Shown: positions 27,493-36,346, counted from the first letter of the stretch. The stretch: 40,756 nt of DNA from Saprospiraceae bacterium (GCA_013002995.1 JABDLO010000426.1:1-40756); one strand, 5' to 3'. The notes: generated by a model from the letters alone, not told the origin. Translations and numbers: made by a program.

Positions 27493-27578
27493 TTAATTGG
27501 GTAATAACTCATTGATATAGCACTCTTGCTATTCAAGATAATCAACTTGTCGTTATTAGAAGAATAAAAGTCTGGATT

Positions 27579-28280
27579 TTAATAATACTCCACCTTCCTA
27601 AGGAACCGCATACCGAAAGTAATTTCGAGACTTATATTTCTGATGCGTCTTTCTGAAATGGTTACCGTCTGACCATTGAATGGACTGATGACATTGGGAA
27701 TGGGAGGTTGCTCATATTGTAGAGATACATCAGGACTTATGGTCAACTCAATGAACCCACCATATAAATCACCAAAAGGAAAATCATATCCACCTCCAAC
27801 GGTAAAGCCGTAGTTAAACTTATTCACATAAAACTCAATAGGATAAAAAAGGCTCTGAAATTCTTCGAATTCACTGAGATTGGTACTTACTGTATACTCT
27901 GCTCTGATGCCAAGCAAGTAATAAGGCCTGGCTTTCTTTTTATTAGTAGTATATCTTTTAGCAGCAGCAACTAGAGATACATTATTAAACTTAAATGAGT
28001 TATTGAAAGATGGCCCATTGAAAGTAAAAAGACGTATGGCACTTCCTCGTGTATGATATCCGACCTGTGCGAATAAGCTGCTTGTGCTTCCTTCAGTATA
28101 AGATTCTATGAATAAATCTCCAAACGCTGAAAATAACGGATCCCTGTCAAAATTATTCCATTGCTGCAGATTGATTGCCATTCCGCCTTTCGGACCAAAG
28201 TGAAAACTCTGCCCATTGGAAGTCAATGTCATAAATAACAGAATAACAGCATAAAAGAAACGCAACATCATTGATTTCAT
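27579..28280 (-). CDS. Hypothetical outer-membrane beta-barrel protein
   Basis: The 233-residue product has a signal peptide (about 1-23, ending TSNGQS). Alternating strands follow, rich in Gly, Tyr and Phe, for example FHFGPKGGMAINLQQW, YYLLGIRAEYTVS and KFNYGFTVGGGYDFPFG. It ends with RNISLEITFGMRFLRKVEYY, so the last strand carries aromatic residues. The pattern fits a small (8- to 10-stranded) barrel of the PorT or outer-membrane OMP_b-brl type, but no named family is certain. It has its own promoter candidate, and no clear partner adjoins. Confidence 0.75.
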   Translation of the reverse strand: MKSMMLRFFYAVILLFMTLTSNGQSFHFGPKGGMAINLQQWNNFDRDPLFSAFGDLFIESYTEGSTSSLFAQVGYHTRGSAIRLFTFNGPSFNNSFKFNNVSLVAAAKRYTTNKKKARPYYLLGIRAEYTVSTNLSEFEEFQSLFYPIEFYVNKFNYGFTVGGGYDFPFGDLYGGFIELTISPDVSLQYEQPPIPNVISPFNGQTVTISERRIRNISLEITFGMRFLRKVEYY

Positions 28281-28300
28281 AATTCAATTGAGCTAGACTC

Positions 28301-28328
28301 CAAATTTATAAATATTCAAGACATACAA
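28301..28328 (-). promoter_or_regulatory. Promoter candidate for the barrel gene at 27579
   Basis: On the minus strand, TAAATTTG (28308 down to 28301) matches the -7 element exactly. TTG (28328-28326) lies 17 bp upstream. The predicted leader is about 15 nt. Confidence 0.45.
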
Positions 28329-28357
28329 CCCCTACAATACCATTTCTGTTAAATGAT

Positions 28358-29425
28358 TTACTCAATTGCAAACAGGAATTCTGTGTCTTGATTTCTGCGA
28401 GGGTGTTTGGTATAAGCAGGTCGCTTTCCTTTTGGGGCAGTTTTACTTACGTAGATGTTTTGACCCGGTAGAGGTTCAGCACCTTTTGGCATTTTATTTT
28501 TTGCATACAGGTTGGCCAGTTTGATTCCATACTTCTGTGCAATTTCAAACATCGTTTCCCCATCAGCCATAGCATGAAATTCTACTTCTCCTTTATAAGA
28601 CCTTTTCTTTCTGGAAAAGAAAACAATCTCACCCGGTTCCATCAACTTAGTCCTGTAACCAAATTCCTCATTGTGTTTCATTAATTCTTCTACATCAGCT
28701 CCAGTCCGGAGGGCCAACTCCTCTAATGTTTCCCCACCTATTGCAGTAGTCATTCTCACTCCATTAATCGTTGAAAAATCATAATTCCCGGAGCGATATG
28801 ATTGGTTTTGGCTTGACTTTCTTAATCTTGAAGATTTAGGCTTATTCTTCGATTCTGATACTGAAGCTATAATTTTACCATTCTGATCTTCAGGGCTATA
28901 AAAATCGTATTCATACAACTCGTATCGTTCAATGATGTTTATCAACTTACCAGAATACTTGCGGTCTGTTGCATAACCAGCTTTTTTCAATCCTCGAGCC
29001 CACGACTTATAGTCATTGGATGAATACTGAAACAAAAAGGAATAGCGACCTACCTTGTCTTCTGTAGTAAGAAATTCAGAATGGGCTATATAAGATTCCA
29101 TTGCTGAATCAAAAACTCTAAAACAAGAAGGAATGATTTTACCCTTTTTATCCCGGTCATCGTCCTCTATATAAAATCCATCTCCGTTCCACTTACCGCC
29201 ACATTTTATACCGAAGTGATTATTGGCTTTACGAGCGAGTTCACTTCTGCCCCAGTTAGATTCAAGCAAACCTTGAGCGAGCTTAATACTTGCCGGAATT
29301 CCAGTACGTTGCATTTCAGATATGGCAATCTCCTTATATCGATTGATGTACTCATCAGCATGAGAAGAAGATGACAGACTATTCACCACTAATAAGTGCA
29401 AAGAAATCAACAGGACCCTCGTCAT
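28358..29425 (-). CDS. Glucosaminidase-LysM peptidoglycan hydrolase
   Basis: A signal peptide (about 1-22) is followed by a glucosaminidase (GH73-type) domain at about 24-175. The catalytic Glu55 is in AQGLLESNWGRSELA, followed by NNHFGIKC and RVFDSAMESYIAHSEFL. Two LysM repeats come next, about 228-277 (GGETLEELALRTGADVEELM) and 285-330 (DGETMFEIAQKYGIKLANLY), which bind peptidoglycan. The protein probably cleaves N-acetylglucosamine linkages during cell-wall turnover or division. At 355 residues it is ordinary for this architecture. It is transcribed alone and divergent from the DUF937 gene. Confidence 0.92.
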   Translation of the reverse strand: MTRVLLISLHLLVVNSLSSSSHADEYINRYKEIAISEMQRTGIPASIKLAQGLLESNWGRSELARKANNHFGIKCGGKWNGDGFYIEDDDRDKKGKIIPSCFRVFDSAMESYIAHSEFLTTEDKVGRYSFLFQYSSNDYKSWARGLKKAGYATDRKYSGKLINIIERYELYEYDFYSPEDQNGKIIASVSESKNKPKSSRLRKSSQNQSYRSGNYDFSTINGVRMTTAIGGETLEELALRTGADVEELMKHNEEFGYRTKLMEPGEIVFFSRKKRSYKGEVEFHAMADGETMFEIAQKYGIKLANLYAKNKMPKGAEPLPGQNIYVSKTAPKGKRPAYTKHPRRNQDTEFLFAIE

Positions 29426-29597
29426 ATTAAATATTTTTATAATATGTTATCAAAAAATGTACCTTTTTTCTACATACCCTGTGACTATTCACGTTTTTGG
29501 AGTCCCAATACTGAAATATCTAAGGATATTTTTTCGTATTATCGCAGACGGTTGCGTTAAGACCGGAATTTTATAACGAAACTAGACTATTGAAATT

Positions 29598-30218
29598 ATG
29601 GATTTAATGAAATTACTCCAAGACCAGGTATCTGATTCTTTAATGGATTCAGTAATAGGACAATTAGGTGGAGGAGTGCAAAAGGAAAAAGCTTCTACTG
29701 CTGCAAGTGGAATTATGGATATGATGATGGGAGCTCTAGCCAACAATGCTTCAACTCCGCAAGGTGCCAATTCATTATTGGGCGCGCTTGACAGAGATCA
29801 CGATGGAAGCATCCTCGATGATGTTGCCGGATTTCTTGGAGGACAAAAGCAACCTGCTAATCAAAAAATGTTGAATGGCGCAGGTATTCTCCGACATGTA
29901 CTTGGTGAAAGACAAGATACTGCCGTTAACATGCTTTCTAAAGATACTGGACTTGACAAGTCACAGGTACTCAATATGATGATCAAGTTTGCACCCATGG
30001 TGATGGGCATGCTTGGAAAGGTTAAGAAACAACAGAATCTTGATGCAGGTGGATTGCAGGATTTCTTAAGAACTTCACAACAGACACAAAGAGCTTCTTC
30101 ATCTGGTGGAGACTTATTTACGAGAATGCTTGACAGAGATGGAGACGGAAGTATCATGGATGATGTAGCTCAATCGGGTATTAAAGCCTTATTCGGTAAG
30201 TTATTCGGTAGAAAATAA
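29598..30218 (+). CDS. DUF937-family protein with two EF-hand-like calcium loops
   Basis: The 206-residue protein has no signal peptide. The start MDLMKLLQDQVSDSLMDSVIGQLG and the repeated Met/Gly-rich helices (MMMGALANN, MMIKFAPMVMGMLGKV) match DUF937 (YidB-like) proteins. Two motifs of the EF-hand or dockerin loop type are visible: DRDHDGSILDDV at about 69-80 and DRDGDGSIMDDV at about 179-190. Each ends or joins a helical repeat (AGFLGG; KALFGKLFG). Both satisfy DxDxDG and could bind calcium. The function of DUF937 is not established. The next gene follows 5 nt after the stop. Confidence 0.85.
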   Translation: MDLMKLLQDQVSDSLMDSVIGQLGGGVQKEKASTAASGIMDMMMGALANNASTPQGANSLLGALDRDHDGSILDDVAGFLGGQKQPANQKMLNGAGILRHVLGERQDTAVNMLSKDTGLDKSQVLNMMIKFAPMVMGMLGKVKKQQNLDAGGLQDFLRTSQQTQRASSSGGDLFTRMLDRDGDGSIMDDVAQSGIKALFGKLFGRK

Positions 30219-30223
30219 GAGCA

Positions 30224-31021
30224 ATGCAATTAGACATTTACCAGGTAGATGCATTTGCAGACAAATTATTCGAGGGCAATCCGGCAGCGGTTTGCCCTCT
30301 CGATTTTTGGCCAGGAGATGATCTTCTCCAGAGAATCGCTTTAGAAAATAATCTTTCTGAAACGGCATTCTTCCTGAAACAAGATGATGAATACCATTTA
30401 AGGTGGTTTACTCCTATAGTTGAAGTAAGATTGTGTGGTCATGCTACACTGGCTACGGCACATGTTCTTTTTAACGAACTTAATATTGATGCATCTACAA
30501 TTTACTTCAACACCCTAAGCGGAAAGTTATCTGTCAGTAAAATTGAATTGGGAAAATATTTAATGGATTTCCCAGCTGATCATCCCACTCCCGTTATTGA
30601 TGAATCAATACATACTTCCATTCACAATGCTTTAAATACAGATATCAAGGAATATTGGAAAGGAATGGACGACTTTCTTGTAGTTCTTGAAGATGAGGAA
30701 GAGGTTAAATCATTAGATCCTGATTTCCGGATGATATCTAAGCTACCTTCCAGGGGACTAATAGTTACTGCCAGATCAAGTGAAGTAGATTTTATATCTC
30801 GTGGATTTTTCCCTCAGACCGGTGTAGATGAAGATCCGGCTACCGGATCAGCTCATACCTTACTTACTCCTTATTGGGCTCCAAGGTTGAGGACCAACCG
30901 TATAAAGGCCATTCAATGGTCGCAACGCAAAGGATACTTTGAGTGCATCTATAAAGGAAATAGAACTGGATTAATTGGTCATGCAATTACTTATTTAAAG
31001 GGCAGTATCTTTACCAAATGA
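30224..31021 (+). CDS. PhzF-family isomerase/epimerase-like enzyme
   Basis: The 265-residue protein begins MQLDIYQVDAFADKLFEGNPAAVC, the standard start. It has the catalytic Glu46 in LSETAFF, then RWFTPIVEVRLCGHATLATAHVL and the second-half motif DEDPATGSAHTLL. The fold is a pair of diaminopimelate-epimerase-like halves. Family members isomerise or epimerise small acids; PhzF itself acts in phenazine synthesis, but most homologues have unknown substrates, and there are no phenazine genes here. It probably shares a transcript with the DUF937 gene (5-nt gap). Confidence 0.9.
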   Translation: MQLDIYQVDAFADKLFEGNPAAVCPLDFWPGDDLLQRIALENNLSETAFFLKQDDEYHLRWFTPIVEVRLCGHATLATAHVLFNELNIDASTIYFNTLSGKLSVSKIELGKYLMDFPADHPTPVIDESIHTSIHNALNTDIKEYWKGMDDFLVVLEDEEEVKSLDPDFRMISKLPSRGLIVTARSSEVDFISRGFFPQTGVDEDPATGSAHTLLTPYWAPRLRTNRIKAIQWSQRKGYFECIYKGNRTGLIGHAITYLKGSIFTK

Positions 31022-31049
31022 TCATCAACTATTAAGCAATAAAAAAACA

Positions 31050-31072
31050 ATGGAAGTATAAAACTGGTCCAT
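31050..31072 (-). terminator. Possible terminator at the convergent end of PhzF and lectin genes
   Basis: ATGGA pairs with TCCAT over a 13-nt loop. On the minus strand it is followed by TGTTTTTTTATTG, a good T-tract just beyond the lectin gene stop. The stem is only 5 bp (6 with a wobble). Confidence 0.4.
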
Positions 31073-31075
31073 CAT

Positions 31076-33916
31076 TTATTTTCTTCCAAATATCTCTACT
31101 TCTGCAAGTGACATATGATTGGTCCCGACTAAGAATATCCTTACATATCTTCCCTTTTGATTGCCTACTAAGTCAAGTGGAGCATTACTGTTTACACCTT
31201 GATTTGCTCCGAATACTTTCCCATCTTTATTACTTTTAAATGGTTCTTCTGAAACAAGGACTGAGAAATTATTTAGCCTTTCATGACAACAATCTGTTCG
31301 CGGAAACACTCTCATGTATGTGATATCATAACTTTGGCCTAGGTCTATTTCCCACCATGGACTTTCTTCATAATTTGTAGTAGAGATCGTATTGTTAAAA
31401 TAGTTTCCATCTGTCTTTCCATCTATTGCATTACTTGCAACTCTACCACCATAGGTACTTGATTGCCTCGTGACTTTGTTTTTTGACAAAATCAAGGTTT
31501 CAGTATATGGAACTGCAAGAGTTTTATAGAGGGAGGTTGGTGTACCGTATACCTCTACTTCAGCTAGGGCTAACATATTTAAATCATCCACTGTAGGCAT
31601 TTCAATTCTGACATATCGTCCTTTTGTTTTTTTATTAAAAACTGCGCCGGTATTCCCAGGATTAGGCTGATTAGAAGCATATAGAAACAATCCACTTCCA
31701 TCCCTAATGACAATAGAGTAATTATTCAATTGTTGTTTAAGATTCCCATCGGTTCTTCCGAAAACTCTAATTGAAGTGATATTAATTTCTTCTCCTAAGT
31801 CGACTTCCCACCACGGTGATTTGTTATCTTTTGCAGTTAAAGATGTTGTTCTGGAACTAAATCTGCCATCAGTTTTTCCATCCACTGCTTTATACGCAAA
31901 TGCATTAGAGAAGGTGGTAGACTGTTTTGCTGGCATACTGCGAGCTACATTTTTATTAACATATCGATCGCCAGCAGTGAGTAATACCTGATCATATAAT
32001 GCAGATCGAGAAGGATTATTTTTTCTTCCCCAAATAACAGCAGAAGTTTCCAGTGAGTTTTGTTCAGTTACTGAAGATTTAGTCTCAGGAATTCCATAAG
32101 TTAATCCTGGTGCATCAAGAACGATCATTTTAAACAACCAGCCAAAGCCGACAATTTGTTCTCCTGGCTGTGCATTATTCCAATCAATATTATACGGCTT
32201 ATAGTAACAATCATTTTTAAGATTATTCTCAAATACAGCCAGGGCAATTGCCTTTCCACCAGTATTCTGAAAACCAGCTGCAAAAACAGCAACTCCTATT
32301 GCTATTGGGCCTATGGCACCTTTTAATGAAGGTCCAATCGCCTTGGTACCTAATTCTTTAGAAAAAATAGTGGCATCTTTAACGACTTGCTTAACTACCT
32401 CTTTAGTAATTATTTCGCCAGTAATCGCTGTAAAAGTTTCTGTTACAATAACTTTTCCAACAATACCTGCTTTTGCTGCTATAACAGATGAATAAGCAGC
32501 AGCACCCAAACCTACGGCACTCATTCCAACAGCCCCCACGCCTACACCACCAGAAGCGGCTATTAGTCCTGAAAAATCATCAAGATTTTCACCCAAATAA
32601 TTAGGTATAGCCAACAATCTATCATCTATATATTGTGTATTTGATACATAGTTGGCCCCTAAGGGCAGCATGAAATCTCGCAACATAATACTCTGATCTC
32701 TAGAGAGGTATAATGGACTATCTCCTTTACAACATCGATTAAAATCTTCTATGCTTTTACCTGGCAATGGATCTGCATCTCTTGATAAGATGGAAAGCGT
32801 AACTGGTTTATATGGGACATTTTCAATATCTTTTGGATCGATTAATGTAGGGCCAGCTCCAAAATGTTCACCTGGAATATAGGGTTCATTGAGTTTAGCA
32901 GTTCCTCTTCTGGAATAATAAGCCCAGGCATCTAAAGTTTCTCGACTGGCCCTCGCCTGGTGATATCCTGCATATTCAGCAAATTGCTGGTTTAAAAAAG
33001 GGTTTCTTTTTTCTCTTAAAGCATCTAAATATTCCCCCACAAAAAACCCTATGTATTCGTACCGATATGATTTACACTCTGCACAATTCGGATCTTTATC
33101 TATGATTTTACTTTTCATATAATCATAAATAAAAGAATCATCCCTATATCTATAAGGCAATTTTACCTGTATGTATCTTTTCAACGCTTCATCCAAAATG
33201 AAATAGTAATTGCTATCATTCCATTTATCCTGGATAATATTTCCAATTCCATTTCTGTACTTATAGGTTAAATCACGAAATTTTTGAATTTCACTATTGG
33301 TGAAATTAAATGGTACATTATTCAATTCGTAGTATTCTGAAATAGATTGTGGAGTCACCTCAATATTGCCTTCATCTTCATTATCAATCATCGTAGATGG
33401 AGAATCGGTAGATGCTGACTGATCTTTAGTGTTGTCATATGAACGATCCACAGCAACGGCCAATACATATAGAAAACCTTGGTTCCCTCCTGTAGCACCG
33501 ATATTTGTTCCTTTTTTATAGTTCGAATAATCTCTTTGAACGGGAACAGCGAATTCACCATTTTCCATTAGGCCATATGCATAAACATTTAATCCTAATT
33601 TATTCCATGCCTGTGCAACTTCATCTGGAGTTGCAAGGACCCAACCTTTTTCTATACACACATTTTTAGCTTGCTGCAATGTTAATCCTGCATTTTCATA
33701 ATACTTGACTTCAGGGTAGCACCACCCATCTGGCCCGTTTTTTTGACCTTCATTACAAATATTCTTAATTGATATAGTCCCCTCAATCACAGTTGGATCC
33801 TGACTGGATAGATGGGATTTGGAAAGAACTAAGATTAAAAGACATGATATCAATGTGAACACTAAATGCATAATCGAGTCTAGAGTGGATGGTTTATTCA
33901 TTTTTTTAATTCTCAT
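31076..33916 (-). CDS. Large exported protein: Link-like domain, glycine-zipper region and tandem F-type lectin domains
   Basis: The 946-residue protein has a hydrophobic signal or anchor at about 15-33; ATG 33901 (residue 6) is an alternative start. Residues about 65-157 resemble a Link (hyaluronan-binding) domain: LTLQQAKNVCIEKGWVLATP, EVAQAWNKLGLNVYAYGL and the ENGEFAVPVQ tail, but several usual cysteines are missing. Residues 190-440 are helical, without a known family, and contain CAEC (278-281) and a CC pair (395-396). A Gly/Ala-rich hydrophobic region (449-483, again 531-550) could insert in a membrane. Two F-type lectin-like domains follow (about 654-791 and 813-944), each with a SPWWEVDLG or SPWWEIDLG motif. 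The second keeps RTDCCHER, the RXDX4R sugar-binding motif with adjacent cysteines. The role is unknown; surface adhesion or a membrane-active lectin are options. Confidence 0.75.
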   Translation of the reverse strand: MRIKKMNKPSTLDSIMHLVFTLISCLLILVLSKSHLSSQDPTVIEGTISIKNICNEGQKNGPDGWCYPEVKYYENAGLTLQQAKNVCIEKGWVLATPDEVAQAWNKLGLNVYAYGLMENGEFAVPVQRDYSNYKKGTNIGATGGNQGFLYVLAVAVDRSYDNTKDQSASTDSPSTMIDNEDEGNIEVTPQSISEYYELNNVPFNFTNSEIQKFRDLTYKYRNGIGNIIQDKWNDSNYYFILDEALKRYIQVKLPYRYRDDSFIYDYMKSKIIDKDPNCAECKSYRYEYIGFFVGEYLDALREKRNPFLNQQFAEYAGYHQARASRETLDAWAYYSRRGTAKLNEPYIPGEHFGAGPTLIDPKDIENVPYKPVTLSILSRDADPLPGKSIEDFNRCCKGDSPLYLSRDQSIMLRDFMLPLGANYVSNTQYIDDRLLAIPNYLGENLDDFSGLIAASGGVGVGAVGMSAVGLGAAAYSSVIAAKAGIVGKVIVTETFTAITGEIITKEVVKQVVKDATIFSKELGTKAIGPSLKGAIGPIAIGVAVFAAGFQNTGGKAIALAVFENNLKNDCYYKPYNIDWNNAQPGEQIVGFGWLFKMIVLDAPGLTYGIPETKSSVTEQNSLETSAVIWGRKNNPSRSALYDQVLLTAGDRYVNKNVARSMPAKQSTTFSNAFAYKAVDGKTDGRFSSRTTSLTAKDNKSPWWEVDLGEEINITSIRVFGRTDGNLKQQLNNYSIVIRDGSGLFLYASNQPNPGNTGAVFNKKTKGRYVRIEMPTVDDLNMLALAEVEVYGTPTSLYKTLAVPYTETLILSKNKVTRQSSTYGGRVASNAIDGKTDGNYFNNTISTTNYEESPWWEIDLGQSYDITYMRVFPRTDCCHERLNNFSVLVSEEPFKSNKDGKVFGANQGVNSNAPLDLVGNQKGRYVRIFLVGTNHMSLAEVEIFGRK

Positions 33917-33992
33917 AAGATGTTAGAAGAAGGGTCTTCTGGATATAATTTATTGATAAACAAGATAGAAAGAAATCTCATACAAATAATGT

Positions 33993-34598
33993 CTATCCCT
34001 CTACATCTTTATCTTCATCCACAATAATCTCTTCCTTTTTGCCAGCATTAAATCCAATGGGTTGGGTATAACCTATAATGGGCTTATTAGGCCGATCGTC
34101 ATCGTAATCCTCCCACTCAGTAACCTCTTTTATAAATTCCTGGAAGTGACGTAGGATGAATCCTTGTTTTAATTCTTCAGGTCTTAAAATCTCCACATTT
34201 TTTGGTGGCCTGGGTTCTCCATAACCATCTATGTATGGATATACGATCATAACCATCACCTTACCATTAAAGAGTTGTTGATATATCAGACCACCCTGGG
34301 TCTTTACAATAGTCTTCTTAATGTCACTATCCTGGATCAATTCTCTCATTCCACTGTGCACTCTTCCCAGATCCAGTACAACTGCCTCCATATTCTCGAT
34401 ATGATCCCTTACTATGACCTTCCCGCCCAATTCCGTAGAATCGTTGATATAATTCAATGTATCAATGATCATTTCTTTTAATCCTTCTTTCCAACCCTTT
34501 CGATATTCAATTGTATTATCCAAAATCTTTTTATAGGCATTGACTTTTGCCGGAAGGCTTCCAAGGTCAAGCTTAATTTCATTCTTATTCTTGCTCAT
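33993..34598 (-). CDS. Hypothetical soluble protein
   Basis: I do not recognise this 201-residue protein. It has no signal peptide or membrane helix. The first third is charged and helical (DLGSLPAKVNAYKKILDNTIEYRKGWKEGL), and the middle is a mixed alpha/beta core (GGKVIVRDHIENMEAVVLDLGRV). A Pro-rich segment (GYGEPRPPKNVEILRPEEL) comes next, and the tail is acidic (EEIIVDEDKDVEG). It sits 76 nt upstream of the lectin gene on the same strand, so the two may share a transcript, but it has no matching export signal. It is probably cytoplasmic. Confidence 0.65.
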   Translation of the reverse strand: MSKNKNEIKLDLGSLPAKVNAYKKILDNTIEYRKGWKEGLKEMIIDTLNYINDSTELGGKVIVRDHIENMEAVVLDLGRVHSGMRELIQDSDIKKTIVKTQGGLIYQQLFNGKVMVMIVYPYIDGYGEPRPPKNVEILRPEELKQGFILRHFQEFIKEVTEWEDYDDDRPNKPIIGYTQPIGFNAGKKEEIIVDEDKDVEG

Positions 34599-34929
34599 AA
34601 TTGTACTTATGCCGTGAAAATAATCATAAAAATGCGTATCGGGGCGAAACTCAAAGAATAGAAAATATAAATAATAGTGGTATTTTTTTAATTACAAACA
34701 ATGATATATCCTCCACATTAAAATTATCTGTAATACGGAGTTGCCTGATTGTCACAGGAGAACATGTATAAACTTTTCTTCAGGCTTAAACTATCTATAA
34801 ATAACCTAAATAAGAGGTATAGAATACACATTAGAAAAAAATGTGATGGTATCGTTTTGGCATATAACCAGATGAGATGCAACCTGTGATATGATAAATT
34901 AAAATATAACCAAAACAACTCATTACACC
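34599..34929. other. Intergenic region, no gene seen
   Basis: This is AT-rich non-coding DNA between the divergent 201-residue gene and the small peptide gene. I find no exact -7 element. TATCGTTTTG at 34850-34859 is the closest candidate for the peptide gene, with an extra base in the spacer. Confidence 0.4.
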
Positions 34930-35037
34930 ATGTTTCAACAGAAAGACGAAAACCTGATACGTGATGTAAGGTTCTGGCTGGCACTTATAGTGCTGGGGGC
35001 GTTACTCAGTTTCTTAATAATATCTTATCCAGGATAA
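34930..35037 (+). CDS. Small single-pass membrane peptide (35 residues)
   Basis: The frame from ATG 34930 to TAA 35037 encodes a charged N-terminus (MFQQKDENLIRDVRF), then one hydrophobic helix (about residues 16-32) ending ISYPG. The positive-charge and helix pattern suggest an inner-membrane peptide with its N-terminus in the cytoplasm. It sits in a 575-bp gap between genes. A perfect 7-bp hairpin and a strong terminator follow within 40 nt, as expected for a real short transcription unit. It could also be a chance frame over a small RNA. No family is known to me. Confidence 0.5.
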   Translation: MFQQKDENLIRDVRFWLALIVLGALLSFLIISYPG

Positions 35038-35059
35038 TTTTTGGTTCGGATGTTATAGA

Positions 35060-35106
35060 CAACTTTACAAAGTTGAAAGCCCATCGGTTAATTTCCGGTG
35101 GGCTTT
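35060..35106 (+). terminator. Hairpin plus rho-independent terminator after the small peptide gene
   Basis: A first hairpin, CAACTTT-AC-AAAGTTG (35060-35075), abuts the terminator AAAGCCCATCGG/CCGGTGGGCTTT (12 bp with one G-U wobble, 7-nt loop, 35076-35106), followed by TTAATTTT. The second stem could also end the convergent PQQ-dehydrogenase transcript. Confidence 0.8.
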
Positions 35107-35173
35107 TTAATTTTAAAGTAAACAAATCAGAAACGTCAAACATCTAACATTGAAGATCGTACATTAAACTTTC

Positions 35174-36346
35174 CTAAACCCCCTTATAATAAATTCTATA
35201 GATGACATCAGCATAGTCATCACTTACAAGCATGGTTCCATCTGGAAGTAATTCCACATCAACAGGTCTTCCCCATACATCATCAGTAGAGCTATCCAGC
35301 CAGCCATCTGCAAATGTCTTCACTCCCGTAGAATTTCCATTTTCATCTATGGTTACCAGCATAACATCATATCCTATCTTTTTCTTTCTATTCCAGGATC
35401 CATGTCTTGCAACGAAGATTTGACCCGTGAATTCTTCAGGGAATTGTGAAGCAGTATAAAATTCCATCCCCAGGGGAGCAGTATGAGGTCCCATATTCTG
35501 AACCGGAGCTGTAAAATCACTGCATGGCCGTTTATCACCAAATTCCGGATCAGAAATATCACCCTGATGACAATATGGATATCCGAAGTGCATACCTTTA
35601 TCTTGAGGTGCTCTATTCAATTCACATTCAGGCTTTTCATCACCAAGCCAATCCCTGCCATTATCTGTAAACCATAATTCCCCTGATTCAGGATGCCAAT
35701 CGAAACCAACAGTATTCCTTATTCCTTCATGTACTATTTCTCTGCCTGTACCATCTGCATTCAATCGGGTAATGCTATTGAATACCCTGTCTTCTGATTC
35801 ACAAATATTGCAAGGAGCTCCTACCGGCACGTACAATTTACCATCTGGTCCAAAAGCTATGTACTTCCATCCGTGGTGTGTCTCAGTAGGATATTCATCA
35901 TAAATTACTTCTGGAGTGCCCGGATCATCTAGTTTACTTTCTATATCAGAAATCTTCAGTATGCGATTGACTTCTGCAATGTAAAGATCACCATCCTTTA
36001 CAGCGACTCCATTGGGCATATTCCCACCTTCAAGAAGCGTCCATTGTTTATCAGCCCGACCATCTCCATCTGTATCTTTTAATGCATAAACATTCCCTTT
36101 CCCCCTGGTGCCAACATATAATGTGCCTTCGGGAGAATAAGCCATTGATCGTGCATTATCCACATTATCTGCCCATACATCAATTGCAAAACCTTGTGGC
36201 AAGTTGACCTTATCAAGTGGAATTTCACCTTCATATGGTTTATCAGAAATGCTGATCGGCGGATTAATGGGTAGGGTTTTATAAATGGCGAATGCAATGA
36301 GAAGTAATAATGCAATGGCGAGTAAGACGTATTTTAATATTTTCAT
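35174..36346 (-). CDS. PQQ-dependent sugar dehydrogenase-like beta-propeller protein (glucose/sorbosone dehydrogenase family)
   Basis: The 390-residue protein has an N-terminal membrane anchor or signal (about 3-22), so it is periplasmic. The beta-propeller blades carry family features: LPQGFAIDVWADNVDNARSMAYSPEGTLYVGTRG, DTDGDGRADK, THHGWKYIAFGPDGKLYV, GIRNTVGFDWHPESGELWFTDNGRDWLGDE and GHGSWNR-like ARHGSWNRKKKIGYDV. The C-terminal WGRPVDVELLPDGTMLVSDD is typical. Residues for PQQ and calcium binding are likely to be in these loops, but I cannot assign each one. The substrate is unknown; the family oxidises aldoses or sorbosone with periplasmic electron transfer. It is divergent from the AI-2E-family permease. 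Confidence 0.88.
   Translation of the reverse strand: MKILKYVLLAIALLLLIAFAIYKTLPINPPISISDKPYEGEIPLDKVNLPQGFAIDVWADNVDNARSMAYSPEGTLYVGTRGKGNVYALKDTDGDGRADKQWTLLEGGNMPNGVAVKDGDLYIAEVNRILKISDIESKLDDPGTPEVIYDEYPTETHHGWKYIAFGPDGKLYVPVGAPCNICESEDRVFNSITRLNADGTGREIVHEGIRNTVGFDWHPESGELWFTDNGRDWLGDEKPECELNRAPQDKGMHFGYPYCHQGDISDPEFGDKRPCSDFTAPVQNMGPHTAPLGMEFYTASQFPEEFTGQIFVARHGSWNRKKKIGYDVMLVTIDENGNSTGVKTFADGWLDSSTDDVWGRPVDVELLPDGTMLVSDDYADVIYRIYYKGV

Noticed and set aside
34724-34984. 86-residue minus-strand frame overlapping the small peptide gene
   Set aside because: It is antisense to the better-supported peptide gene and has no likeness to a protein family.
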